DNA of 64,000 nt from DASUFZ01 sp035541475 (GTDB lineage: Bacteria > Myxococcota_A > UBA9160 > SMWR01): NCBI GenBank assembly GCA_035541475.1, contig DATKND010000172.1, positions 1-64,000 of the forward strand. The letters are read 5' to 3'. Both the position numbers and the translations under genes were made by a program. The stretch's first letter is position 1. Each line of letters starts with the position of its first letter. Positions 26,354 to 35,960 of the stretch are shown in pieces. Under the pieces are notes generated by a model that saw nothing but the letters and a program-made list of their open reading frames with translations, made no database searches and was not told where the DNA came from.

Positions 26354-26608
26354 CTAGCGCGCGAACGGGTTGGCGAAGAGCAGGATCAGGGCGATCACCA
26401 GACAGAAGATCGCGGTGGACTCCACCATGGCGAGGCTCACGAAGAGCGTGCGGGTGATCGAGGCCGCTTCGTCCGGCTGGCGCGCGAGCGCGTCCATGGC
26501 CGCGGCTCCGATGCGGCTCTCGCCGATCGCCGCGCCGACCGCGCCGGCCGCCATCGTGAGCGCCGCCGACGCGATCGAGATGATGACCAGCCAGTCGTGT
26601 CCGCTCAT
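26354..26608 (-). CDS. atpE: ATPase subunit c, double-carboxylate N-type
   Basis: 84 residues, two membrane helices with the polar loop ARQPDEA. The ion-binding carboxylate is E63 in AMVESTAIF, with S64-T65 as in sodium-type rings, but the first helix carries E30 (GAAIGESRIG) where sodium-binding rings have glutamine. Two carboxylates plus S-T is the pattern described for N-type c-rings, which in Burkholderia pseudomallei were found to be proton-binding. First gene of the operon. Confidence 0.95.
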   Translation of the reverse strand: MSGHDWLVIISIASAALTMAAGAVGAAIGESRIGAAAMDALARQPDEAASITRTLFVSLAMVESTAIFCLVIALILLFANPFAR

Positions 26609-26642
26609 GCGTGCCTGCCTCCGCCCGGCCGGGCGCCCGCGC

Positions 26643-26891
26643 CTACAGCTCGATCGACTCCTCGATCAGCATCACCGGGATGTCGTCGTCGATCACGTAG
26701 AGGACCTTGCGGTCCTCGCGCACCAGACCTTCGTCGATGCGCTTCGACACCTTGTCGCCGCCGCGGTTGCGGAGCCGGCCGGCGTCGATCTCGGCGTTGA
26801 GTCGCGCGAGCACGTCGGCGCCGGCGGGGGCGAGCGGCTGGCGCGTCTCGGGGCACACCAGGATCTCGAGCAGCTGCGCGTCGATCGGCAT
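26643..26891 (-). CDS. Trm112-family small protein
   Basis: 82 residues. Starts MPIDAQLLEILVCPETRQPL and ends VLYVIDDDIPVMLIEESIEL, the standard course of bacterial Trm112/UPF0434 proteins. Only one cysteine of the ancestral zinc site remains, as is common in bacteria. Eukaryotic and archaeal Trm112 activate methyltransferases; the bacterial role is open. It lies 34 bp upstream of atpE on the same strand and may share its transcript. Confidence 0.9.
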   Translation of the reverse strand: MPIDAQLLEILVCPETRQPLAPAGADVLARLNAEIDAGRLRNRGGDKVSKRIDEGLVREDRKVLYVIDDDIPVMLIEESIEL

Positions 26892-26913
26892 CGTCACTCC
26901 TGTGTTTCCCGGC

Positions 26914-26964
26914 TCTGGTCCTCGCTCGCCTGCGGCTCGCTGCGCGCCGCCTGCGGCGGCTTGC
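26914..26964 (-). repeat. dispersed palindromic repeat, copy 3
   Basis: On the minus strand: GCAAGC with stem GCCGCC-GCA-GGCGGC, then GCGCAGCGAGCCGCAGGCGA, then a tail GAGGACCAGA that diverges from AGTTCAGA. It lies between the acyl-CoA dehydrogenase stop and the Trm112 start. Confidence 0.7.
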
Positions 26965-26967
26965 TCC

Positions 26968-28194
<1,227 letters not shown>

Positions 28195-28219
28195 GATCCC
28201 TCCTCCGCGCGGCGCCGCG

Positions 28220-29305
28220 CTAGACGAGCGAGAGGCCCTCGAAGCAGGCGAAGCCGCGTGCGTTCCGCAGGCACAGCTCCGGCAGGTACTCGCGCGTGTA
28301 GCCGTGGCCGCCGAGCACCTGCACGGCGGCGTCGCTCACCTCGAGCGCGACCTTCTGCGCCTGCCGGTGCGCGAGGAACACCGCGCGCGCCGCGTCGCGC
28401 GCGGTGTCGAGGTGCCAGGCCGCCTCCCATACGAGCAGGCGCGCCGCGTCGATCTCGATCGCCATGTCGGCGAGCTTGAAGGCGATCGCCTGCTTGGTCG
28501 CGATCGGCGCGCCGAACGCCCGACGCTCCTTCGCGTAGTCGCGTGCGACCTCGTAGGCCGCGCGCGCGACCCCGATCGCCATCGCGCCCTGCGCCACGCG
28601 CCCGCGCTGCACGACCGAGGCGAGGCCGTCGCGGGCGGGGGGCAGCGCGTCGTCGGCCGCCACGCGCACGGCCTGGAGCGAGAGCTCGACCGTCGGCAGC
28701 GCCTGGATGCCCATGTAGCGCGCCGGCGTGGCGCGCAGCCCCATGGCCTGGCGCGCCACGCGGAAGAGCTGCGGGCCGGTGTCGCCCGTGGCCGACACCA
28801 GCACGTGATCGCCGCCCTCGACCCAGGGCACGAGGCACTTCTCGCCGTCGAGCCGGTAGCCGGCGCCGTCGCGGCGCGCGCGCGTGTGCGGCGTCAGCGG
28901 ATCCGCGCCGTAGTGCGGCTCGACGAGCGCGAGCGCGCCGGGCCGGAAGCGCTCGCCGACGAGCCCCGGCAGCCAGAGCTGCTTCTGCGCGTCGCTCGCG
29001 AGATCCGACACCGGGACGCTCTCGAGCGACGGCGACAGGATGGCCGCCGCGATCGAGAGGTCGCCCCACGCGAGCTCCTCCGCGACGAGCGCTCCCGTCA
29101 GCGCGCTGCGTTCGCCGCCGCCGCCGAAGCGCTCGTCGATGCCGCTCGCGACGAGTCCGAGCGCGTGCGCTTCGTGCAGCAGCTCCGCGGGCAGCTTCGC
29201 GGCCTCGTCGCACTCGCGCGCGCGAGGTCGCACCTCGTTCCGTGCGAACTGTCGCACCGTCTCGACGATGAGCTGCTGCTCTTCGCTGGGATCGAAGTCG
29301 ATCAC
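28220..29305 (-). CDS. acyl-CoA dehydrogenase, short partner-type subunit
   Basis: 361 residues with GTG start (VIDFDPSEEQQLIVETVRQF is the typical N-terminus). The all-alpha N-domain, the middle beta domain and the C-terminal GGHGYTREY are visible, but there is no YEGT-like catalytic-base motif of the kind seen in the neighbouring 408-residue protein. It stops soon after GGHGYTREY, with only 17 or so residues following. This may be the non-catalytic partner of a heteromeric dehydrogenase. A long upstream in-frame extension exists but crosses the divergent act promoter and is not protein-like. Confidence 0.85.
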   Translation of the reverse strand: MIDFDPSEEQQLIVETVRQFARNEVRPRARECDEAAKLPAELLHEAHALGLVASGIDERFGGGGERSALTGALVAEELAWGDLSIAAAILSPSLESVPVSDLASDAQKQLWLPGLVGERFRPGALALVEPHYGADPLTPHTRARRDGAGYRLDGEKCLVPWVEGGDHVLVSATGDTGPQLFRVARQAMGLRATPARYMGIQALPTVELSLQAVRVAADDALPPARDGLASVVQRGRVAQGAMAIGVARAAYEVARDYAKERRAFGAPIATKQAIAFKLADMAIEIDAARLLVWEAAWHLDTARDAARAVFLAHRQAQKVALEVSDAAVQVLGGHGYTREYLPELCLRNARGFACFEGLSLV

Positions 29306-29641
29306 GGAGTCCTGCGCTGCGCTCCGACCGGCGCACGCGCGCCGCGCGCTCAGACGATCTGTGCGAAATCGCTCACGAAAAAGCGCGCGCGAGTCTATCA
29401 GCTCGAAGCCTTCGTCGCAGCGCGCGCAGAGGTGTCGTCGAATGCGAATTTCTCCTTGACGCGACGGGGCTTCCGGGATATCACACCGCGCGTTTCGGTG
29501 GCCGCGCAGCTCGCGCGCGTCGGTCTCGGTCTCATCCCCAAGGCGACTGTGCTCTCGCATCCGCGTCCATGCGGCGCGTCGGGCCGTCGCGCACTCCCGC
29601 CCACTCCATCCGCCTGGTCCACGAGAGAAGACCCACCTCGC
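29306..29641. other. divergent intergenic region (act operon and acyl-CoA dehydrogenase starts)
   Basis: 336 bp without a supported gene. It holds the act promoter (29456-29484), the roughly 160-nt act leader and upstream control region for the minus-strand dehydrogenases. A weak minus -10 (TAGACT near 29395) is possible. Nothing else recognised. Confidence 0.6.
29456..29484 (+). promoter_or_regulatory. sigma70 promoter of the act operon
   Basis: TTGACG (29456-29461) and TATCAC (29479-29484) with a 17-bp spacer. It would give a leader of about 150 nt before actA. The best housekeeping promoter match on the plus strand of this window. Confidence 0.6.
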
Positions 29642-30367
29642 ATGAAGCCGAGCCCGCTCCACGCCCTCGTCGCCGCGCTCGGCGCGCTCGGCGTATTCTC
29701 GCTGTGGACGGGTCTCGGCGCGTCGCGCGTGGAGGCGGCCGACGACGGCCCGCTCGTCGCGCACAGCGTTTGCGAGGCGCACGAGCTCGAGGCGCGCAAG
29801 GCCGCGGACCCGAGCTTGCAGATCGAGATCCCTCAGGAGTTCGCGTCGCCGTGGCCGAGCCGCGCGGCGTGTCTCTCACACACCGCGGCCGAGGATGCGT
29901 CGACGCCGGGGCCGGTGCAGCCCATTCCCTTCAGCCACAAGCACCACGCGGGCCTCTTCCAGATCGATTGCCAGTACTGCCATACCGGCACCGATCGCTC
30001 GCGAGCGGCGGGCGTCCCGTCGGTCCAGCTCTGCATGGGCTGCCACTCGCAGTTCCCGCCGACCTACGACGAGCTCGCCGGCATCCGCACCTTGAAGCAG
30101 CACTGGGAAGAGAAGAAGACGATCGAGTGGGAGCAGATCTACCGGCTGCCCGAGTACGTCAAGTTCCAGCACCGCGCCCACGTCCAGAGGGGCGTTGCCT
30201 GCCAGACCTGCCACGGCCCCATCGAGGAGATGGACAAGGTCTACATGACCTCCGACACCGTGTGGTGGCCGTGGCTGCTGCCCGCTCACAAGCCCGAGAT
30301 GGGCTGGTGCATCGACTGTCATCGCCGGAACGGCGCCACGCAGGACTGCCAGGCCTGCCATTACTAG
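29642..30367 (+). CDS. actA: Alternative Complex III subunit ActA, pentaheme cytochrome c
   Basis: 241 residues. N-terminal signal (LVAALGALGVFSLW) and five CxxCH heme sites: CQYCH, CMGCH, CQTCH, CIDCH and the C-terminal CQACH. This count matches ActA of characterised complexes, where it carries electrons from the iron-sulfur subunit to the acceptor cytochrome. The ATG at 29642 gives a sensible signal peptide. First gene of actABCDEF; 24 bp before actB. Confidence 0.95.
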   Translation: MKPSPLHALVAALGALGVFSLWTGLGASRVEAADDGPLVAHSVCEAHELEARKAADPSLQIEIPQEFASPWPSRAACLSHTAAEDASTPGPVQPIPFSHKHHAGLFQIDCQYCHTGTDRSRAAGVPSVQLCMGCHSQFPPTYDELAGIRTLKQHWEEKKTIEWEQIYRLPEYVKFQHRAHVQRGVACQTCHGPIEEMDKVYMTSDTVWWPWLLPAHKPEMGWCIDCHRRNGATQDCQACHY

Positions 30368-30391
30368 AAGGACGCGAGGCCAGCCTCGACG

Positions 30392-33300
30392 ATGTCCGAG
30401 ATCGATCGACGAGAGTTCCTGAAGATCGTGGGAGTGGGCGCCGGCGCCGCCGCCGCGGCCGGCTGCTACCGCTATTCCGAGCTGCCCGAGAAGCTGATCC
30501 CCTACGTGATCCAGGACGAGGAGATCATCCCGGGCCTCCCGGTCATCTACGCTTCGACCTGTCAGGAGTGCAGCGCGGGCTGCGGCGTGCACGTGCGCAC
30601 GCGCGAGAGCCGCCCGATCAAGCTCGAAGGCAACCCGCAGCACCCGATCAACCGCGGCAGCTTGTGCGCGCGCGGTCAGGCGGGAATCGGTCGCACCTAT
30701 CATCCGGACCGCTACGTGGGTCCGTTGCAGCGCGGATCCGACGGCGCGTTCGCGAAGACGACGTGGGACGACGCGCAGCACACGGTCGCGGCCCGGATCG
30801 CCGCCGCGCAGGGGAAGGTGGCGGTGCTCGGCGCCCCGACCGGCCCCGCGCTCTCGCGCCTGATCGACGCCTGGCTCGCGGCGGTCGGCGGCGGCTCGCG
30901 CGTCGTGTACGAGCCCTTCGCGCGCGAGGCGCTGCGCGAGGCCACCTCGGCCGTCTTCGGCGTGGCCAGCGAGCCGATCTTCGACCTCGAGGGCTGCGAT
31001 CTCGTGATCGACTTCGGCGCCGACTCCGTCGGCGGCAGCGGTCGTTCGCCGGTCGAGCACGCGCGCCAGCTGATGGCCGCGCGCGACGTCGCGAAGGAAG
31101 AGGGGCGCGCCTCGCGGCTCGTGTACGTGGGCCCGCGCCTCGACGAGACCGCCAGCGTCGCCGACGAGTGGCTTCCGGCGAAGCCCGGCAGCGAGGGCGT
31201 GCTCGCGCTCGCGGTGGCGCGCGTCGCCTTCGAGACGCGCTCGAAGGGCGCGCCCGGCTCGGAGGCGTCGCTGCAGGGCGTGCTCGCCGGCTTCTCGCCG
31301 GAGAGCGCGGCCGAACGCACGGGCGTGTCGGCCGACGCGATCCGGCGGCTCGGGCGCGCGGTCGCCGCGGCGAAGAAGGCGGTGGCGCTGCCGCCGGGCG
31401 TCGCGCTGACGAGCCGCCGCGCGGTCGCGACCAACGCCGCAGTGCTCGTGCTCGACGTCGTGGCCGGCGCGGTCGGCACGTCGCTGCACATCCCGCCCGC
31501 GACGGAGACGCGCGTCGCCAGCTTCCGCGACGCCGTGAAGCTGATCGACGCGATGAAGTCGGGCGACGTGAAGGTGCTGCTCGTCCACGGCGGCGCGAAT
31601 CCCGTGCACACGCTGCCCCCGGACTCCGGCTTCACGGCGGCGCTCGAGAAGGTCGGGACGGTGGTGTCGTTCGCGTCGCTGCCGGACGAGACGAGCGAGC
31701 GCGCGCACTTCGTGCTGCCCGACCACACGCCGCTCGAGTCGTGGGGCGACGCCGCGCCGCGGCCCGGCGTGCGCTCGCTGGTGCAGCCGACGATCCGCCC
31801 GCTCTTCGACACGCAGGCGCTCGGCGACAGCCTGCTCGGCATCGCACGCGCGATGGGCGACGGCGTGGCCGGCTCGCTGCCGGCCGGCTCGTTCCGCGGC
31901 GTGGTCGAATCGGCCTGGTCGGGGACGTCGCTGCGCGCGGCGCTCGAGCGCGGCGGCGAGTTCGGCGAGGGCAGCTACGCGTCGCCGTCGCTCTCCGCGA
32001 GCCTCGCACGCATCGAGTGGCGCGAGCCGCAGCTCGAGGGCGAGGGCGAGTTCGTGCTGCTGCCGGTTCCGTCTCCGCTGCTCGGCGACGGCAGCGGCGC
32101 GCACCTTCCCTGGCTCCAGGAGACGCCCGATCCGATCACGAAGATCACCTGGCAGTCGTGGGCCGAGATCAGCGAGCGCGCGGCCGCATCGCTCGGCGTG
32201 CGGCCGGGCGACGTGCTGAAGGTCGAGACGCCCTTCGGCTCGCTCGAGGTGCCGGTCTGGCCGCGCGGCGGCATCCGCGACGACGTGATCGCGGTGGCGA
32301 TCGGGCAGGGCCACACCGTCGGGCGTTACGCCGCGGTGCAGACGCCGGACGGGTCCAGCGCGCCGCGCGGCGTGAACGTGATCTCGGTGCTGCCGTCGCT
32401 GACCGACGAGGCCGGCGGGCGCGCCTGGCTCGCCGCGAAGGCGCGCGTCCGCGCCGCCGGCCGCTTCGAGCGCCTGCCCTTCACGCAGGAGACCGACGAC
32501 AAGCGCGGCCGCATGCTCGGCGAGGCGATTTCCCTGGTCGCGCTCGCCGAGGGCGGACCGTCGCCGTGGGCGCCGAACCAGGCCGCGGCGGTGGTCGATC
32601 ACGGCACGCCGATCACAGGCGCCGCGGCCGCCGCTACCCCTCTGGGCGAGGTCGCACCCGGAGAGCACGCGGGCGAGGGCGACAAACATCACGAGCCCGA
32701 GATCCTGCGCGCCTACGACGCCGTCGCCGACTCGCTGCCGACCGATCCCTTCCGATGGGGCATGACGATCGACGTCGACCGCTGCACCGGCTGCAGCGCC
32801 TGCGTGGTCGCGTGCTCGATCGAGAACAACGTCCCGATCGTCGGCGAGACGCAGGTGAAGCGCGCGCGCATCATGTCGTGGCTGCGCATCGAGCGCTACG
32901 TCGGTACCGGCGAGCCGACGCTACAGCCTGCCCGCCCGGGACCGCAGAACCACGAAGAGCTCGGCAAGACCGATGTGCGCAACTCGCCGATGCTGTGTCA
33001 GCACTGCGGCGCGGCGCCCTGCGAGCCGGTCTGCCCCGTGCTCGCGACCTATCACTCGCCGTCCGGCCTGAACGGCATGATCTACAACCGCTGCATCGGC
33101 ACGCGGTACTGTTCGAACAACTGTCCCTACAAGGTGCGGCGCTTCAACTGGTACGACTACCAGATCGAGACCTGGCCGCAGCCGCAGCCGCTGATGCTGA
33201 ATCCGGACGTCACGGTGCGCGCGCAGGGCGTGATGGAGAAGTGCACCTTCTGCATCCAGCGCATCCAGGCCGGTCGCCTGCTGGCGAAGACCGAGGGCAA

Positions 33301-33520
33301 CGCGACGCCCGCCGACGGCGCCGTGAAGACGGCCTGCCAGCAGACCTGTCCGACCGGCGCCATCCACTTCGGGAACCTGAAGGACGAGAAGAGCGAGGTG
33401 CGCGAAGCCGCCGCGCAGGGCGCGGGACGCGCCTACCACGCGCTCCACGATCTCAACACGCGTCCGGCCATCACCTATCTCGCCCGCGTCCGGCGCGAGG
33501 GCGAGGACCACTCCGCGTGA
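30392..33520 (+). CDS. actB: Alternative Complex III subunit ActB (MoB-like plus ferredoxin domains)
   Basis: 1042 residues, fused molybdopterin-enzyme-like and iron-sulfur domains. N-terminal twin-arginine RREFLKIVG followed by a lipobox-like AAGC ending at C25 suggests Tat export with lipidation. The first domain has CQECSAGC and SLCARG cysteines near 50-95, though this domain lacks molybdenum in known complexes. The ferredoxin-like part carries DRCTGCSACVVAC, MLCQHCGAAPCEPVC, RYCSNNCPYK, KCTFCIQRI and CQQTCPTGAI. It oxidises quinol with ActC and passes electrons to the hemes. Confidence 0.95.
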   Translation: MSEIDRREFLKIVGVGAGAAAAAGCYRYSELPEKLIPYVIQDEEIIPGLPVIYASTCQECSAGCGVHVRTRESRPIKLEGNPQHPINRGSLCARGQAGIGRTYHPDRYVGPLQRGSDGAFAKTTWDDAQHTVAARIAAAQGKVAVLGAPTGPALSRLIDAWLAAVGGGSRVVYEPFAREALREATSAVFGVASEPIFDLEGCDLVIDFGADSVGGSGRSPVEHARQLMAARDVAKEEGRASRLVYVGPRLDETASVADEWLPAKPGSEGVLALAVARVAFETRSKGAPGSEASLQGVLAGFSPESAAERTGVSADAIRRLGRAVAAAKKAVALPPGVALTSRRAVATNAAVLVLDVVAGAVGTSLHIPPATETRVASFRDAVKLIDAMKSGDVKVLLVHGGANPVHTLPPDSGFTAALEKVGTVVSFASLPDETSERAHFVLPDHTPLESWGDAAPRPGVRSLVQPTIRPLFDTQALGDSLLGIARAMGDGVAGSLPAGSFRGVVESAWSGTSLRAALERGGEFGEGSYASPSLSASLARIEWREPQLEGEGEFVLLPVPSPLLGDGSGAHLPWLQETPDPITKITWQSWAEISERAAASLGVRPGDVLKVETPFGSLEVPVWPRGGIRDDVIAVAIGQGHTVGRYAAVQTPDGSSAPRGVNVISVLPSLTDEAGGRAWLAAKARVRAAGRFERLPFTQETDDKRGRMLGEAISLVALAEGGPSPWAPNQAAAVVDHGTPITGAAAAATPLGEVAPGEHAGEGDKHHEPEILRAYDAVADSLPTDPFRWGMTIDVDRCTGCSACVVACSIENNVPIVGETQVKRARIMSWLRIERYVGTGEPTLQPARPGPQNHEELGKTDVRNSPMLCQHCGAAPCEPVCPVLATYHSPSGLNGMIYNRCIGTRYCSNNCPYKVRRFNWYDYQIETWPQPQPLMLNPDVTVRAQGVMEKCTFCIQRIQAGRLLAKTEGNATPADGAVKTACQQTCPTGAIHFGNLKDEKSEVREAAAQGAGRAYHALHDLNTRPAITYLARVRREGEDHSA

Positions 33521-33527
33521 GGACCGC

Positions 33528-34895
33528 ATGACGCCGCCGCCCGCCGAACCCGTCGCCGCGCTGATCCGCCCCCCGCCCGTGGCCCGCGACTCGCAGGTCA
33601 ACCGCGACCTGCTGCGCGTGATGGACGGCGTGTCGGTCGGCTACTTCGGCGTGCTCGCGCTGGCGCTCGGCTTCATGTTCGCGGCCGGAGGCGTCTGGAT
33701 CTACCAGGTCTACAAGGGCCTCGGCATCGCGGGCTACGCGCACCCGATCTTCTGGGGCTCCTACATCGTCACCTTCGTGTTCTGGGTCGGCATCGCGCAC
33801 GCGGGCACCCTGATCTCGGCCATCCTCTATCTCTTTCGCGCGAAGTGGCGCAACGCCATCAACCGCAGCGCCGAGGCGATGACGGTGTTCGCGGTGCTGA
33901 CGGCCGCGCAGTTCCTCGGCATCCACGTCGGCCGCATCTGGAAGTCCTACTTCATCCTGCCGTACCCGAATCAGCGCGCGCTGTGGGTCAACTTCAAGAG
34001 TCCGCTGCTCTGGGACACCTTCGCGATCACGACCTACGCGACGATCTCGATCGTGTTCTTCTACGTCGGCCTGATCCCCGACCTCGCGATCGCGCGCGAC
34101 CGCTCTACCGGCTGGCGCCGCGCGCTCTACACGGTGCTCTCGCTCGGCTGGGAGGGCACGTCGCGGCAGTGGAAGTCGCACAACCGCACCGTGCTCCACC
34201 TCTCGGGGCTGGCCACGCCGCTCGTGCTCTCGGTCCACAGCGTGGTGTCCTGGGACTTCGCGATGTCGATCGTCCCGACCTGGCACGCGACGATCTTCGC
34301 CCCGTACTTCGTGGCCGGCGCGATCTTCTCGGGCTTCGCGATGGTGCTGACGATGATGATCCCGGTGCGCCGGATCTACGGCCTCGAGCACATCATCACC
34401 GACTACCACTTCGAGAACATGTCGAGGTTCCTGCTGCTGACCTCGCTGATCGTCGGCTACGCCTACTGCGCCGAGTACTTCATCGCCTGGTACAGCGGCG
34501 TCGAGGCGGAGCAGACGTCGTTCTGGAGCCGCGCCTTCGGACCCTACTGGATCTCGACCTGGGTCATGATCTCGTGCAACGCGATCTTCCCGCAGATCCT
34601 GTGGTTCAAGAAGGCGCGCACGCACGTGCCGACGCTCTTCGTGCTCTCGGTGCTGATCAACATCGGCATGTGGTTCGAGCGCTACGTGATCATCATCGGC
34701 GGGCTTTCGCGCGAGTACGACCCGGCCGTCTGGGGCACCTACACGCCGCAGTGGACCGAGCTGATCATCGTTGCCGGCTCCTTCGGCTTCTTCTGCCAGT
34801 TCTTCCTGATGTTCCTGAAGGTCTTCCCGGTCGTGGCGATCGCGGAGGTGAAGGAGATCGAGATCCACGCCAGGGCGCACGGAGAGGGACACTGA
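33528..34895 (+). CDS. actC: Alternative Complex III subunit ActC (NrfD-like quinol subunit)
   Basis: 455 residues, about ten membrane helices. Family segments include FWGSYIVTFVFWVGIAHAG near 80 and IVPTWHATIFAPYFVAGAIF near 250, plus the conserved RIYGLEHIITDYHFENM. It holds the quinol site. The ATG is 7 bp after actB and its TGA overlaps the actD ATG. Confidence 0.95.
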   Translation: MTPPPAEPVAALIRPPPVARDSQVNRDLLRVMDGVSVGYFGVLALALGFMFAAGGVWIYQVYKGLGIAGYAHPIFWGSYIVTFVFWVGIAHAGTLISAILYLFRAKWRNAINRSAEAMTVFAVLTAAQFLGIHVGRIWKSYFILPYPNQRALWVNFKSPLLWDTFAITTYATISIVFFYVGLIPDLAIARDRSTGWRRALYTVLSLGWEGTSRQWKSHNRTVLHLSGLATPLVLSVHSVVSWDFAMSIVPTWHATIFAPYFVAGAIFSGFAMVLTMMIPVRRIYGLEHIITDYHFENMSRFLLLTSLIVGYAYCAEYFIAWYSGVEAEQTSFWSRAFGPYWISTWVMISCNAIFPQILWFKKARTHVPTLFVLSVLINIGMWFERYVIIIGGLSREYDPAVWGTYTPQWTELIIVAGSFGFFCQFFLMFLKVFPVVAIAEVKEIEIHARAHGEGH

Positions 34896-35398
34896 TGCCG
34901 CAGCTCCTCGGCGTCTTCACGGAGCCCGCGCACGTCGCGGCGGCGGTGCACCGATTGCGCGGCCGCGGCTTCACCGACCTCGAGACCTTCTCGCCGGCAC
35001 CCTTCGCGGAGATCGATGACGCGATGCTGCCGAAGCCCTCGGGTGTGCGCGGCTGGACCCTGGTCGGCGGACTCACGGGCGTCGTCACCGGCTACGCGCT
35101 GACCCTGTGGATGGCCAACAACTGGCAGATCATGCTCGGCGGCAAGCCCTTCTCGTCGATCCCGCCGTACACGATCATCGCCTTCGAGCTGACCATCCTC
35201 TTCGGCGGCCTGATGACGTTCTTCGGCCTGCTGGTCGTCGGCCGCCTGCCGTCGTTCCGCTCGCACAAGGGCTACAGCGCGCGCTTTTCGGCGGAGGACT
35301 TCGGCCTCGTGGTGCGCTGCCGCGAGCGCGACGTGGCGGAGATCGACGGGCTCCTGCGCGAGCACCACGCGACGGAGGTCAGCCTTGTCGAGGCATAG
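34895..35398 (+). CDS. actD: Alternative Complex III subunit ActD
   Basis: 167 residues. An N-terminal soluble part (LLGVFTEPAHVAAAVHRLR) with ferredoxin-like fold, then two membrane helices (about 50-68 and 87-108), and a cytoplasmic tail ending EVSLVEA. Typical DUF3341 layout. TGATG coupling with actC; the next gene starts inside its last codons. Confidence 0.93.
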   Translation: MPQLLGVFTEPAHVAAAVHRLRGRGFTDLETFSPAPFAEIDDAMLPKPSGVRGWTLVGGLTGVVTGYALTLWMANNWQIMLGGKPFSSIPPYTIIAFELTILFGGLMTFFGLLVVGRLPSFRSHKGYSARFSAEDFGLVVRCRERDVAEIDGLLREHHATEVSLVEA

Positions 35399-35960
35399 GC
35401 TCGGCCACTCGCTCTTCACGCTGACGGCCTTCCTGCTCTGCGGCAGCGTGGGCTGCTGGGAGCAGTGGTCCGACACCTGGTTCCCGCAGATGAAGAAGCA
35501 GAAGTCGATCCAGGCGTTCGAGGCGCTGGACTTCCAGGGCCAGGTCGCGCCGATGTCGCCGCCCGAGGGCGCTGTGCCGGTGAACGCGGGCCAGGCGCCG
35601 ATCACGCCGACCGACGAGGCCGCCGCGGACGCGGTGCAGAACCCGGTGCCGATGTCGCTCGCCTCGCTCGAGGACGGCCGCCTGCTCTTCAACCGCTACT
35701 GCGCCGCCTGCCACGGCAAGCAGGGGCTCGGCGACGGGCCGGTCTCGATGACGAGCCCGCAGCAGGGTCCCTTCGCCGGCGTGCTCCCGATCGCGGGGCC
35801 CGCGAGCATCGCGAAGATCCGCAGCGACGGACACATCTTTGCGACGATCCGCTACGGACGCCGCCGCATGCCGTCCTACCAGCGCATCCCCGAGGAGGGC
35901 CGCTGGGACATCATCAACTACGTCCGATACCTGAACGGCCAGAAGGGAGTCGCGCAGTGA
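35385..35960 (+). CDS. actE: Alternative Complex III subunit ActE, monoheme cytochrome c lipoprotein
   Basis: 191 residues with TTG start overlapping actD by 14 bp. Signal with lipobox SVGC (residues about 21-24), a proline-rich linker, and one class I cytochrome c domain with heme site CAACHGKQGLGDGP and probable methionine ligand in GRRRMPSYQ. ActE is the electron exit toward an oxidase or soluble carrier. Confidence 0.92.
   Translation: MSRHRLGHSLFTLTAFLLCGSVGCWEQWSDTWFPQMKKQKSIQAFEALDFQGQVAPMSPPEGAVPVNAGQAPITPTDEAAADAVQNPVPMSLASLEDGRLLFNRYCAACHGKQGLGDGPVSMTSPQQGPFAGVLPIAGPASIAKIRSDGHIFATIRYGRRRMPSYQRIPEEGRWDIINYVRYLNGQKGVAQ

Noticed and set aside
28220..29782. 520-residue reading of the short acyl-CoA dehydrogenase
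   Set aside because: The first 159 residues are Arg-rich, lie across the act promoter and leader, and match no dehydrogenase N-terminus; GTG at 29305 fits.
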